The notes beneath the pieces are model-generated. The model had not been told where the DNA came from, did not search any database, and worked only from the letters and a program-made list of their open reading frames with translations. A program made the translations under genes and the position numbers. Below, piece by piece: positions 50,601 through 62,296 of a stretch of 64,000 nucleotides of DNA. Positions within the stretch are counted from its first letter, which is position 1. Every line of letters begins with the position of its first letter. Source of the stretch: Vigna angularis (lineage: Eukaryota > Streptophyta > Magnoliopsida > Fabales > Fabaceae); contig NC_068973.1 of the NCBI RefSeq assembly GCF_016808095.1, positions 37,504,077-37,568,076 of the forward strand, written 5' to 3'.

Positions 50601-53470
50601 TTGGTTCAGAGGCAAAACATGTAATTTATCATATGAAATTCCAATGTTCGTATTTACTAATCTGGCTGTAATGGAGGAGCAATAAATCTTTCCATGATTG
50701 AATGACTTGGTAAGACCTTGATAATCTGCAATTTAACGTGATCACAAATGAGAACCAACAGCCAAGGCGTCACTTGGAAAATTTTGACTCTGATGGTAAC
50801 GATCCACTTAAAAGGACCGGCACACCATGAACTCCATTAATTATTTATTTGGTAGTTTAAACAAATGTCTCCAATTTAACGTGATCTGAAACTGATTTTT
50901 CTTTTCGGATACAAACACCCAAATGCAGTTTTGAAGAAAACAGAATCCACGGTTTTATAACACATTCAATAATGCATTTCCACGTGTAAGCACCAAAACT
51001 ACTTCGTTACTACATTGTTTTTCATGATGAACATCTTCGATCTCCCACTGTGAATAAGATTTCCACAGTAAAGTAATTGCATATCCAAATTTTATGACTA
51101 AAGTCAAGCATTATGTAGAGAAAACAAACCAAAACAATCACTCAAACTTACTAAGCTGACCATTTGTTGGAGATCCGTGTGCCAACTGTTACATCGAATC
51201 TACCAAGAGCTAAGAATACGAGGTTCTACTAAATAGGATCACATCTCTCTGTGTGTGTAAGTAAAACACATATATACATAAACACGTTTAGAGCATGAAA
51301 ACAGTGTCACTCAACAAGACTAAAATTGTTTTATGATAAAGATTAAAAGGAAACATGCAGAAGTAGACTTACGGTCCAAGTGGAAGTGTGTGAGAAACCA
51401 GTGGGAACAATCTCCTCTGAGATATTTGAAAGCATCCTGCATGTAATAACGTATTTGTCAGACAGTCGGACCTACATCAAGACTTGATAGAGCGATAATG
51501 GTGATAGAATAGCAGAAGTTTCTTGGATGTTAACGTTCATAATTTATTGGCATGAATATTGCATACATACTTTGCTCATTTTCTTTTGCTAGTTCAGAAG
51601 GTCAACATTAAACGTGATTGATGTGTATGCTCAATTTGAAAATAGTCGTCCAAGTGGCCAATAAGCATTTGAATGGATGTTGAAAACAGTTACCAAGCAG
51701 TACACTTGAATGTAAAAAACAAGGATTTTTCCTCTTTTAGGTAATTTAGAAAAGACTTTCCTTCTTGCTAAGATATTTCCAGAGTCGCAAATGGATACAT
51801 GAAGGCAATATACACTAAATCAAGTCAAATACAAATGTATCATTTAAACTAAATATTTACCACTCGGAAAGGCGTTCCTTGTACAGAACACCATTTGGGA
51901 ACATCACGGAGCTTTCTATTTGTTGTCACATTTTTTGATTTGTGCTTACGACCAGAATCCAAGTCACTTTTTTTCATTTCCTTTTGTTCTCCAGGAGAGG
52001 CAGGAACTTTCTTTTCTTTGGAAGCAAATCCCGAAAAATATTCAGTAATCAATTTGTTTGCTGGTGGTTTAATAGAGCCGTCAGTTTTTCTTTCAGATTT
52101 GTCACGCTTTAATTTGACTTTCTGGTTTCTAATCCTTACAGGCTCCGCCAACGAACCCCCTTGTTTCTCATTTGCAGCGGCATCTCCTTTTCTTAGTTCA
52201 CACAGGGCATGCACAATCTTTTTTCTCGGCCCAAATGCAGTGATGCCCATGCTTAAGAGATCCTGCAGATACAGAGAAATGAGGAAAAATATTGGAAAAC
52301 ATTAATCTTAAACAAGAAAGTAAATAGACAAACACTTAACACAAGCAAACCGTAGTATATTTGGGATACCGAAAAACAAAAGCAAAGATATCCTTATATT
52401 TCCAATGACAACCTCATTAAGATAAGCGGTCTTGATGAACACTCTAGACCACCAAAATTGCAAGTAACTACATTTCCCATCAGTGGGGGAGAGGAGAATA
52501 ACAACGACAAATTCCAATTGTTTACGTAAAGCTGAAAATTAAACAAACAATTCTTCAAAGCATAAATGGAGACCAATGAACTAATAAAACCCATAAATAA
52601 ATTCAAGCAGCATATGAGGCAGAGGTTATGAACCTAAAACTACTGGAATGAATGAGACCAATTAAATGACATAAGTAAACCTCTTCTGTGAGCCATTGCA
52701 AGGTGTTCCAATCAACTTCTTCCCTAACGAAAATCACTTCATACTTTCCCAAACCGAGCCCGTGAAGCCAATCAACAACAGAAGCGACTTTTGGCACATG
52801 TGGAGCACCCTTATCGTCTTCAGGAACCGCAACCTGCACAGCATTTTCACAACTTATAATTGAATTGAAATTATACAGTTCCCCACTTCAATCACCACAA
52901 ATGTTGTTACTGTTGTGCAAAGGGTGTGAATCTCACGTTATCGCCTTTGTCAAGACATTTATTGGTATGAAGATGTCTCTGTTCCTCAGTCAAATTCGAA
53001 AGATCAACATCACAAAGGGGACACCGAACGGAACTATCTACTTCCTCCAACTCGTCGCACAAATTCATCAACAGACCAAGCTCCGAATCAGAATCTGCAT
53101 CTGCAGCGTTAAGCTCGCCGATTCTCGGAACCACCAGCTTCGACTCTATCGAGTTGTGAAGATAATTCCCCTTCTGTTTCAGCTCCGATAAAGACGCGGA
53201 AGAAGAATCACTGTCGTCTTGTTCTGAGTGTTGAACGCTGCAAACCGAAATGCAATCTAGGGAGGAAGGAATGAAATCCAAGCTGCAGTTCAGAATTTCG
53301 CAGCCCTCGCTGGGTCGGACGTTCTCCTTGCCACTGCCACGAAGCGCCGTCGTTTTGCGTTTTGGTTTCTTCAATGGCCGTTGATTGTTGTCGACGGAAT
53401 CGAGCTCGTGAAAAGCCATTGCCGTTTGAGTAAGAGGGATCTCAAATTCATCGTTCTCGTCCCAATTCAT
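47606..53470 (-). CDS. SNM1: SNM1/PSO2-type DNA crosslink-repair nuclease, 683 aa, ten exons
   Basis: Nuclear 5'-exonuclease of the metallo-beta-lactamase/beta-CASP class, acting on interstrand crosslinks and in oxidative-damage recombination repair. Exons: 52937-53470, 52681-52833, 51861-52262, 51373-51436, 50508-50725, 50309-50422, 49084-49189, 48753-48964, 48031-48134, 47606-47750. Every junction is GT..AG and the frame is continuous. Domains: UBZ4 zinc finger (Cys149, Cys152, His167, Cys171), SAM-like region (~190-248), basic linker, catalytic domain from ~355. The metal site HFHLDH is at 380-385; further motifs are DANHCPG, LHTGDF, LDTTY and the C-terminal PYSEHSSF. The C-terminus closely follows plant SNM1 ([10 protein letters not shown]). 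The UBZ4 finger resembles human SNM1A and implies recruitment through ubiquitin. Start ATG 53470 is the only one before the conserved N-terminus. Looks intact. Confidence 0.95.
48313..48647. mobile_element. Stowaway-like MITE in an SNM1 intron
   Basis: Left end CTCCTTGTTCCGTCC and right end reverse-complementing to CTCCCTCCGTC match the plant Stowaway terminus. TA lies directly outside both ends (48311-48312 and 48648-48649), the Tc1/mariner target duplication. 335 bp, AT-rich, non-coding. It lies in the intron between the exons at 48753-48964 and 48031-48134, so it should be spliced out. Confidence 0.7.
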
Positions 53471-53721
53471 TGTGGAAATAATCTCTTCTCTACTCTACGC
53501 TAGAACTCGAAACAAATACGATACGCGTTTCAAATTTTTAAGCGGGAAGTGAGTGATATGAAATGTATTTTGCTCTTGGGCCAAGCCCATCTTCGCCTAG
53601 CGCGGGCCCAGACCCAAGCCTATTTTTTTTTCGCGTTTTTTCGCATGTGAGAAAGACAAGCCTGCACTGCTTTATTATTTCCTCCATACTGTATTTGAAT
53701 CTGTGAGCTTTTTGTTTAACT
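53471..53721. promoter_or_regulatory. Divergent promoter between SNM1 and the 3-beta-HSD/D gene
   Basis: Only 251 bases separate the start codons of two genes facing away from each other. The stretch contains a GC-rich patch (GCCCATCTTCGCCTAGCG, ~53586-53603) and GGGCC or GGCCC motifs (TGGGCC at ~53578, GCGGGCCCA at ~53603), which recall plant site II/TCP-type elements (TGGGCC/T). No convincing TATA box. A shared, TATA-less bidirectional promoter is the simple reading. Confidence 0.6.
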
Positions 53722-55655
53722 ATGGCAGCGGAAGACAAGTGGTGCGTGGTGACCGGAGGCAGGGGTTTCGCCGCCCGGCATTTGGTGGAAATGTTAATCC
53801 GGCACAACGAATACTCCGTCTGCATCGCCGATTTGGAAGACAGCATTGTTCTCGAGCCCGCCGAACAGTTGGGGCTTCTCGGCCAGGCCTTGCACTCTAG
53901 CCGGGCCCAATACGTCTCCCTCGATCTTCGCAACAAGGCTCAAGTGCTAAAAGGTGATGAACCTTTTCTGTTCTCTCTCAATTGTAGCAACAATTTTGTC
54001 TCGCGCGCGTACTCGCTAATGTTGGTTTTACGAGTAGTGCAGCATTAGAAGGAGTTGAAGTTGTGTTCCACATGGCTGCTCCAAACTCTTCCATTAACAA
54101 CTACCAGCTTCATTATTCCGTCAATGTGCAAGGTGAACCTCACTCTTCTGCTTGTTTGCTTGTTCAAAGTTTGAATCTGACTGAGATTTTCCTATGCAAG
54201 GAACAAAGAATGTCATCGATGCTTGCGTGGAGCAGAAAGTGAAGCGACTCGTTTACACCAGCTCTCCCAGCGTTGTTTTCGATGGCGTTCATGGGATTCA
54301 TAATGGTGACGAAACAATGCCTTATACACCTTCGGTATACACTCTAGGAACTCTTATTTTACTTAATTCACAAATTACCATGCGTTTCTTCACATGGAGC
54401 TTGAGAAGGATAGATAATGTATAATGTCAGAATCGGGGCTATATGTATGTTATAAGACTAGTTCGGGGTGACCTAAGAGTAATTCTATTTGTTTGTTTCA
54501 GCCTAATGATCATTACTCAGCTACGAAAGCCGAGGGTGAGACATTGGTTATTAAAGCTAATGGGACTAATGGGCTCTTAACGTGCTGCATACGCCCTAGC
54601 AGCATTTTTGGGCCCGGTGACAGACTGTTGGTGCCTACGCTAGTTGATACTGCCAGAAAAGGGAAATCTAAGGTAGATGTTGTTTACCATCCTAATAGTA
54701 TGTATTTCAGTGCCTGTATATCTAGCATCATTTCTAAGGCAGGAAATGTATCTATTACAGTTGAGTCCAATGAAATAATTTAACCTTTTGTTTGACTGTT
54801 TTTTTTAGCCTATTGACTTGTTTTAGTATGTAACCAATTGGGCTGACACTCGAGGTTATTATTTGTTGTGCATATTTGGAGTCTTAGTAAATACATGGTA
54901 CTTTTTACTGTATAAGTTACTAATTCAGTACTAATGAAAATGTAATCTTGAATTTTTTTATTAGCCTTAGGAACATCTTGAATAATCAGAGACTAGCCCA
55001 GATCGAATGAAATTGGACTCAGACTGCTAACTAAAACATTTTTCTTTATAGCTTAATGGTTGCAAAGCAATTAACTACTTATTAGCAGAAACTGCCATCA
55101 TCCTTTCTTTCATTCTCTTATTTATATTTCCCTTTTGACCAGTTCCTTATTGGCGATGGGAATAACATTTATGATTTCACGTATGTTGGAAATGTGGCTC
55201 ATGCCCATATATGTGCAGAACGGGCTCTGGCTTCAGAAGGGCCAGTTTCAGAAAAAGCTGCTGGAGAGGTACCACTGAGATTTTGTTATGACTAAGTAAC
55301 TTCTGTTTATTTTTATTTGTAAATGAAGATTAAAAAGTAGACTTAGAGAGATGATGATGATGTGTTTGAAGCTTTAGGGTAGAGTCTCTTCATTTGGGAA
55401 AATGAGGAAACATGAAAGGATGCTTGTTGAGAAAGACTTGCCAGAGACCTTTTTTAAATTAAGAATGAATCATTTGCATTCTCATACTAAAGGGGAGGGA
55501 AAATTATTGATTTGCAAGGTAGGAAACTTAGCAATTACTATAGTATTTGATTGCTAACGGGTATTTGTTTTTTAGGCATATTTCATAACAAATATGGAGC
55601 CTATGAAATTTTGGGAGTTCGTGTCAGTGGTATTGGATGGTCTTGGATATGAAAG
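53722..55655 (+). CDS. 3-beta-hydroxysteroid dehydrogenase/C4-decarboxylase, 5' part (partial)
   Basis: Oxidises and decarboxylates 4-carboxysterols in ER sterol C4 demethylation. Exons visible: 53722-53953, 54043-54132, 54201-54334, 54502-54672, 55143-55268, 55576-55655; all GT..AG and in frame (277 complete codons). NAD-binding motif TGGRGFAA (11-18); short-chain dehydrogenase Tyr157-x3-Lys161 (HYSATK). Conserved blocks: VYTSSPSVVFDG, CIRPSSIFGPGDR, FLIGDGNNIYDFTYVGNVAH, AYFITNMEPMKFWEF. Closest in memory to Arabidopsis 3BETAHSD/D1 and D2, which run to ~440-560 aa, D2 with a C-terminal reticulon-like part. The remaining exons are not in the window: after GYER the intron (donor AG|GTAGTT) meets a Copia array running to the window end. 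The gene may be intact with an intron above 8.3 kb, or truncated. Confidence 0.92.
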
Positions 55656-55952
55656 GTAGTTTCTACATACCGTCACCATCAGTTATTTCTTACTTGTTAA
55701 GTAACCTCTCTCTTATTTTTTTATTTGAGATTCTCCCATAGTGTAACCAAAGATTCAAACCAATATTTCATGCAATTTTTTAAGATTTGTTTTTACGAAT
55801 AATTTATGAAAATACCAATTTGAATCTCAGAAAAGGAGTATTTATAATCCTAGATGACCAGTAGTCAAATCGTAATCAAACACCGAACCTATCTATGGAA
55901 AATTTACCAATATTTAAAAATTGAGTAACATAAACTATCTTGAACTGTGGAC

Positions 55953-56350
55953 TGTAAGTTTAATGATTTTGATTACATGACATTAGGATCTTAAGAATTT
56001 ATCATTCTCACTAGATTAAACATAATTACATAAGCAAGATTAGAAATTACTAACCTTGATCCATGCTAATTGATTCTTGATTTCTTTGCTCTAGATCTTC
56101 AACTCCTTACCCAATTTATCCTTTGATGCAAACTTAATTCTCTCAATACTTTCTTGATGGTTTTCTAATGGAAGAGAGAGCTTCTTGCTTTCATGAAATT
56201 GTGTGCATCAGGGACAGAACCCTTCATCCATTCTTATACAACTTCCATCAAGTTGTAATTATTGCCATTAAGTTCCTCAATTATATTAAATCACATTTTT
56301 ATCCTCATTTATTTTCACATGAGTCACTTAATTGTTAGGTAATTCTAACA
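55953..56350 (-). repeat. 3' LTR of Copia A
   Basis: 398 bp, TGTAAGTTTAATG to GGTAATTCTAACA on the + strand. The left flank is host intron sequence (CTGTGGAC). Confidence 0.93.
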
Positions 56351-56741
56351 TTCTCCCACTTGACTCTTGTGATGTCATAACATTTTGTGATTTAATAAAT
56401 AATCATAATGCGCATTTGAGGACTTTACATAATTGACTTCATCATTATTCATAATTAAAGATTAGAAATAACAAGAGTCATGACGGTCGCACATCATTCA
56501 ACCGATATGTCTCCTTCCATGTACTACTGTATTATCTCTTTCTCTTTAATATGACGTTACAAAACTTAAATACATAATGGGTTCAAACATAATGTCATTT
56601 TAATAACAATAATATAATTTGTTTATTTTTCTTCATCATAACTAGTATACATAACCATATAGAAGAAAATACAAATACAAATTTTAGAAACTTATACATT
56701 AAAGAACTCAAGTGTCAAATAAGCATTAATAACATTAACAT

Positions 56742-58259
56742 TCAACTTTCAATGGTAGACATAATGCCCATATTCTTTACATGATCAACAAATAATTTGG
56801 GCGGTAACCCTTTTGTTAAAGGGTCAGAAATCATAAAATCAGTGCTAATATGTTCTATTGACACTTTATGTTCCTGAATTTCTTCTTTAACGACAAAGTA
56901 TTTCAATTCCATATGTTTAGCACCTTTGGAATACTTGTCGTTCTTAGAAAAGAAGACTGCTGCGGAATTGTCACAATAAATTTTCAGCGGCTTGGCAATA
57001 CTGTCAACTATTCCAAGTCCTGAAATAAAGTTCCGCAACCAATTAGCCTGAATAGTGGCCTCAAAGCATGCCACAAATTCAGCTTCCATAGTGGATGTAG
57101 CAATGACGGACTGCTTCGCACTTTTCCATGAGATCGCTCCTCCGGTTAAAAGATACAGATAACCATATGTAGATTTTCTTGTATCTATATAGCCAGCAAA
57201 GTCTGAATCTGTATATCCAATCACTTCAAGATGATTAGATCTCTTGTAAGTAAGCATATGATTCTTTGTTCCTTGTAGGTATCTTAAAACTTTCTTTGCA
57301 GCTTTCCAATGATCTATTCCTGGATTACTCTGATATCTACCAAGCATACCAACTGCAAAACTAATATCTGGTCTTGTACATGTTTGAGCATACATCAAAC
57401 TCCCAACAACAGATGCATAAGGGATATTTTCCATCTGTTTCCGTTCCAAATCATTCTTTGGACATTGCATGAGACTAAACTTGTCTCCTTTATGTATTGG
57501 AACGAGAGATGCTGAACATTTATCCATCTTAAATCTCTCTAAAACTTTATTAATATATGCTTTCTGAGACAAACCTAACAATCCTTGTGATCTATCACGG
57601 AATATTTCTATTCCTATCACATAATATGCCTCACTCATATCTTTCATTTCAAAGTTGTTAGAGAGAAATTTCTTAGTCTCACTTAATAGACCAAGGTCAT
57701 TAGTTGCAAGCAAGATATCATCAACATATAGAATCAAAAATATAAATTTGCTCCCACTGACCTTTAGATATATACACCGATCAACAGTGTTTTCCTTAAA
57801 TCCAAAGGATATAATAGTATCATTGAACTTGAGATACCATTGTCGGGAAGCTTGTTTAAGTCCATATATTGATTTCTTTAGTTTATACACCATGTGTTCC
57901 TTTCCTTTTTCAGTGAACTCCACCGGTTGATCCATATAGACATCCTCTTCTAAATCCCTATTCAGAAAAGCAGTTTTGACATCCATTTGATGCAACTCAA
58001 GATCATAATGAGCTACTAATGCCATGATAATTCGGAAATAATCTTTCTTAGAAACAGGTGAAAATGTTTCCTTATAGTCAATGCCATCTTTCTGAGTAAA
58101 ACCTTTGGCAACAAGTCGAGCCTTGTAACGTTCGATATTACAATGAGAGTCACGCTTAGTCTTAAAGACCCATTTACATCCAACTCTCTTGCATCCTTCT
58201 GGTAATTCCACAATATCCCATACGTCATTTTGTACCATCGATTTAACCTCATCTTTCAT
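56742..58259 (-). CDS. Copia A reverse transcriptase-RNase H segment
   Basis: 505 codons open from the ATG after the in-frame stop at 58269-58271. RT: KGFTQKDGIDYKETFSPV (53-70), LHQMDVKTAFLN (89-100) and the catalytic YVDD (178-181). RNase H: YTDSDFAGYIDTRKSTYGY, MEAEF, IYCDNSA and the C-terminal ISDPLTKGLP, which is the usual end of Copia pol. Reads complete to its natural stop. It is almost identical to the 63088-64000 segment: one residue (Thr against Ala in LYLLTGG/LYLLAGG) differs over 301 aa. Confidence 0.93.
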   Translation of the reverse strand: MKDEVKSMVQNDVWDIVELPEGCKRVGCKWVFKTKRDSHCNIERYKARLVAKGFTQKDGIDYKETFSPVSKKDYFRIIMALVAHYDLELHQMDVKTAFLNRDLEEDVYMDQPVEFTEKGKEHMVYKLKKSIYGLKQASRQWYLKFNDTIISFGFKENTVDRCIYLKVSGSKFIFLILYVDDILLATNDLGLLSETKKFLSNNFEMKDMSEAYYVIGIEIFRDRSQGLLGLSQKAYINKVLERFKMDKCSASLVPIHKGDKFSLMQCPKNDLERKQMENIPYASVVGSLMYAQTCTRPDISFAVGMLGRYQSNPGIDHWKAAKKVLRYLQGTKNHMLTYKRSNHLEVIGYTDSDFAGYIDTRKSTYGYLYLLTGGAISWKSAKQSVIATSTMEAEFVACFEATIQANWLRNFISGLGIVDSIAKPLKIYCDNSAAVFFSKNDKYSKGAKHMELKYFVVKEEIQEHKVSIEHISTDFMISDPLTKGLPPKLFVDHVKNMGIMSTIES

Positions 58260-58268
58260 AGCATTTAA

Positions 58269-58680
58269 CTACTTTTCAGAATTATCACCATTAATGGCTT
58301 TTGAAAATGAAACTAGATCGTTATCAATACTTAAGTCGTTTTCTGACTCTTGTAGATAAACCACATAATCATTCGAAATAGCAGACTTTCTTTCTCTTTG
58401 AGATCTTCTTAATACTATTTCTTGTGATTGTTCTACAACTGGTTCATTGTTAATCACGGGAGTATTGATGTGTTGTTCTTCTTGATTGTTGTGTGTTTCT
58501 ACAACATGAGGAACAACAACTCTTGAAGAAGATGTACCAATTACAGGAACTTGTATTTTAATTTCTGTAATTTCAACCTTTCGTGAATCTACACTCCCAC
58601 TAGTTTCACCATTTTCAATGAACCGAGCATTTCCAGTTTCAACAATTCTTGTACTATGGTTAGGACAGTAAAATATATAC
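58269..58680 (-). pseudogene. Copia A integrase-RT linker, ends in nonsense codon
   Basis: Same frame as RT (RRSQRERKSAISNDYVVYLQ is the usual Copia linker), open from the frameshift near 58680 down to TAG at 58269-58271. A single base change from Trp or another sense codon would explain the stop. Confidence 0.85.
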
Positions 58681-59635
58681 CTTTTGATTTTTCTGGATAA
58701 CCAATGAAATATCCACTGATTGTTCTTGCATCCAGTTTCTTTTCTTGCGGATTATAAATTCTTATTTCTGCCTGACAACCCCAAACATGCAGGTGTCTCA
58801 AACTGGGTTTCCTATTTGTCCATAACTCAAAAGGAGTCTTTTGAACAGCCTTACTGGGAACCCTGTTTAACAAATACATGGCAGTCTTTAATGAATACAT
58901 CCACAATGATACAGGTAAACATGAATTACTTAACATACTCCTAACCATATCCATTAAGGTTCGATTACGCCTTTCTGATACACCATTTTGTTGTGGTGTG
59001 CCTGGCATTGTGTATTGAGCACAAATACTACGTTTCTCAAGAAATTTAGCAAATGGACCAGGATGTTGTCCACTTTCATCATATCTTCCATAATACTCAC
59101 CACCTCTATCAGACCTGACAATTTTTACCTTTTTGTCTAATTGTCTTTCTACTTCATTTACGTAAACTTTCAAGACATTCACTGCTTGAGATTTCTCATG
59201 CAGTAGATAGACATATCCATAACGCGAAAAATCATCAATGAAGGTGATGAAGTATTTCTCTTTATTGAAGGAATTCACATCAAACGGACCACATATATCA
59301 GTGTGTATAATTTCAAGAATTTGTGTACTTCTTGTGGCTCCTTTCTTTGTGTGTTTTGTTTGTTTGCCTTTAATACAATCCACACATACATTCAAATCAG
59401 TAAAATCTAAATCCGGAAGGATTTCATTCTTTACTAATCTTTGCATCCTTTCTTTGGAAATGTGTCCCAAATGTTCATGCCACAAATAAGCAGATCGTTC
59501 ATCCACTAAACTGCGTTTAGTGCTAACATTGTGATGTAAGGTCATAAGAGTTTCAGCATATAAATTATCCAAATTCAATTTATATAAACCATCATAAAGT
59601 GTACCAGATCCAATCATACAGGCACGCTTAAACAA
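58589..59635 (-). pseudogene. Copia A integrase segment
   Basis: HHCC zinc finger (HEHLGH, later CVDCIKGK), then the DDE core: first Asp in IHTDICGPF, second in VRSDRGGEY, Glu in TPQQNGVSERRN. A downstream LHVWGCQAEIRIYNP and SGYFIGYPEKSKG block is typical. The frame ends wrongly at 58589 after a one-base shift near 58670-58685; the correct sequence continues in the linker frame. Confidence 0.9.
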
Positions 59636-60663
59636 CCATTCCCAAATTTAAAAGAGTATCCAGCAACATCAAGCTTAGACAAAGAAATTAAATTTCTAGT
59701 GATACTAGGTACATAAAAAGTATCCATCAGGTCTAAGTGATATCCAGTGTCAAGAATCAATCGATAAGTCTCGATGGCTTCCACTGGAACTTTCACTCTA
59801 TTTCCCATGAAGACGAACTTCTCAGTTGGGTTTATGGTTCGGATTGTAAGGAATCCCTGCATCACATTAGAAACATGAGTCGTACATCCAGAATCAATCC
59901 ACCAAGTATTATGGGGAACTTCAGTTAAGTTTGATTCAAAACATACGTAAGCATTATGCTCACCTTTCTTTTCGAACCAAGCCTTACGCTTTATGCAGTC
60001 TTTCTGAAAATGTCTAGACTTCTTGCAGAAATGACATTTTTCATTTTTCTTCTGGATTTTGGTTGAGGACTCGTCAATCTTTAATGGTCCTTTACCCTTT
60101 ACATGTTTCTTAAATTTCTTTCCAGCTCCTTGATTCTTCAGATAATGAATAGAGTGACTTCTTAAGTTTTTAAGTCTGGTCTCTTCTTGAACTAACATAC
60201 TGTGCAATTCATGCACATTCCATTTGTCTTTTAATGTGTTATAGTTCATCTGAAATGGACCATACTCAGATGGTAGCAAGTTCAAAATGAACTGCATGAG
60301 AAAAGTTTCATCCACTTTCATTCCTAGAGACTTAAGCCTTGCTGCAATATTTGTCATCTCGATCACGTGTTCATGCATAGTACGTGAACCGTCAAACTTC
60401 ATGGTGGTCAACGTACTCATCAATGTCCCAGCAAGGGACTTGTCAGCAGTTTGGGAGCGCTCTTCCACTAATTTCATAAATTCTTTTGCATTTTCAGTTT
60501 TTGGAATAGCAGATTTGATGTTACTTGCAATGCTCATTCTCATAAACATTAGACTAAGTCTGTTTGATCTTTCCCAAGCTTTGTAATGAGTTTTCTCTTC
60601 ATTGCTACTAATATCAGTGATAGCAGCCGGTTTCTCAACTTGAAGAGCCAAGTCAAGATCCAA
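59614..60663 (-). pseudogene. Copia A gag-protease segment
   Basis: Capsid-like N-terminal part, CCHC zinc knuckle (CHFCKKSRHFQKDC; C-x2-C-x4-H-x4-C) and retroviral-type aspartic protease motif WWIDSGCTTH. The open frame begins without an ATG: homologous-looking sequence (FNRLNFPDWSEQVQFHLGV) extends upstream in frame to ~60770, where a stop is met with no start codon. A one-base shift at ~59614-59650 separates it from integrase. Confidence 0.88.
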
Positions 60664-60770
60664 TACACCTAAGTGAAATTGGACTTGTTCACTCCAATCA
60701 GGGAAATTTAATCTATTAAAGACTGAAACAGACGTAGCGAGCGAGTGTAAAGATACCGGGTGTAATTAAT

Positions 60771-61899
60771 ACATGCTAATCATTAGTGCTTTGAGTCATA
60801 AATACAGATTCATACTTTAATCATCATTCTATGTATATTAGTGTTCTCCTTTGGGAGATCCATTAATACACAAACATAAGCATAATGATGTTAATAATTG
60901 TAAATCTTTATTGATAATTAAAATATGCATCAACTAGAATCATCTACTACCTTTGGGTATATAAATAAATCTTGCGAGCATACAAAATTATCTACAAACA
61001 TACTCATTAATTATAAGAGTAAATGATCACCTTTGAATGATACAAAATATCTTATAATAATGAATTTTTCAATTAACCCATAAATTAATTATTAATAATT
61101 TAGCATCCATACAATGAGTAATTGAAATAAAATCATTAATCATTTGAAATTAAATTAACATTAAAATTTTGGTCACTTTGGTGACTAACAAAATTTACCA
61201 TAATTAATTTCAAATAATAATAATAATAACCTTTAATTTGTTATTAATCATACATAACATCCTTGTTAATTTTAATTTAACAATATACATTTATTCACAT
61301 AAAATTTATTATGTGTCATAATTAAAATTGAAAAACTTAATTTCAATTTAAGTGACTAAATTTTCATAAGAGTGATAATACTTCTTCTTTAATTTTAATC
61401 ACTCAAAGACTTTAATTCTCTTTAATTTGCATAAATAATTTATTATTATTATTATTGTGATGATGTACACGTTAGATATCATTTTGAAAATGTGTGGCAG
61501 ACACAAAGTTTGTCCAACTTGATTTTGATTTTTTTTTTTAAATATATACTATCATAAAAAAACAAAACTTTGCAAAAGTTTCAATGCACCATACGGCAAA
61601 CAAAGTTTGTCCAACTTTAATTTTTTTAAATAATAGCATTTTGGCATGATTCAACTTTGCACCTCCCGTCAGCTTTCACACCTTGAAACCCACACTACTA
61701 TTCATCATCTTCTACCCAAAAACACTATTCATCATCTTCTACCTCTTGCACACAATTTCAATATGCAGCTTTTTATATATACAACTTAAAGCATTTATTC
61801 CAGCACCACAATTTCATCATTTTTTAGGAAAAAACCATGAATCAAATTTCTTTATTCTAGGAGAATCATAAATCTAACAACCTAAGCTCTGATACCACA
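60771..61899 (-). other. Copia A untranslated leader
   Basis: About 1.1 kb between the 5' LTR/PBS and gag, AT-rich, with TAA/TTA runs (61209-61226, 61440-61456). The 62-codon + frame at 61683-61871 is not considered a gene. Such long leaders are found in Copia elements. Confidence 0.7.
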
Positions 61900-62296
61900 T
61901 GTAAGTTTAATGATTTTGATTACATGACATTAGGATCTTAAGAATTTATGATTCTCACTAGATTAAACATAATTACATAAGCAAGATAAGAAATTACTAA
62001 CCTTGATCCATGCTAATTGATTCTTGATTTCCTTGCTCTAGATCTTCAACTCCTTACCCAATCTATCCCTTGATGCAAACTTAATTCTCTCAATACTTTC
62101 TTGATGGTTTTCTAATGGAAGAGAGAGCTTCTTGCTTTCATGAAAATTGTGTGCATCAGGGACAAAACCCTTCATCCATTCTTATACAATTTCCATCAAG
62201 TTGTAATTATTGTCATTAAGTTCCTCAATTATATTAAATCACATTTTTATCCTCATTTATTTTCACATGAGTCACTTAATTGTTAGGTAATTCTCA
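61900..62296 (-). repeat. 5' LTR of Copia A
   Basis: 397 bp. The outer end reads GGTAATTCTCA instead of GGTAATTCTAACA: two bases are missing just inside the terminus, and the next base is the first of the neighbouring LTR. Confidence 0.92.

Larger units (their letters stand above)
55953..62296 (-). mobile_element. Copia retrotransposon A, full length, defective
   Basis: 3' LTR 55953-56350, 5' LTR 61900-62296, coding order on the minus strand gag-PR-IN-RT-RH (Copia). The PBS TGGTATCAGAGC (61886-61897) is two bases from the 5' LTR and matches initiator tRNA-Met; the polypurine tract AAGTGGGAGAA is at 56351-56361. LTRs run TGT..ACA and differ at ~8 positions plus indels, about 2% by eye. The polyprotein is broken by two frameshifts (~59614-59650 and ~58670-58685) and one stop (TAG, 58269-58271). 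It sits in the last visible intron of the sterol gene, antisense to it. No target duplication lies at the right edge because it abuts element B. Confidence 0.93.
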
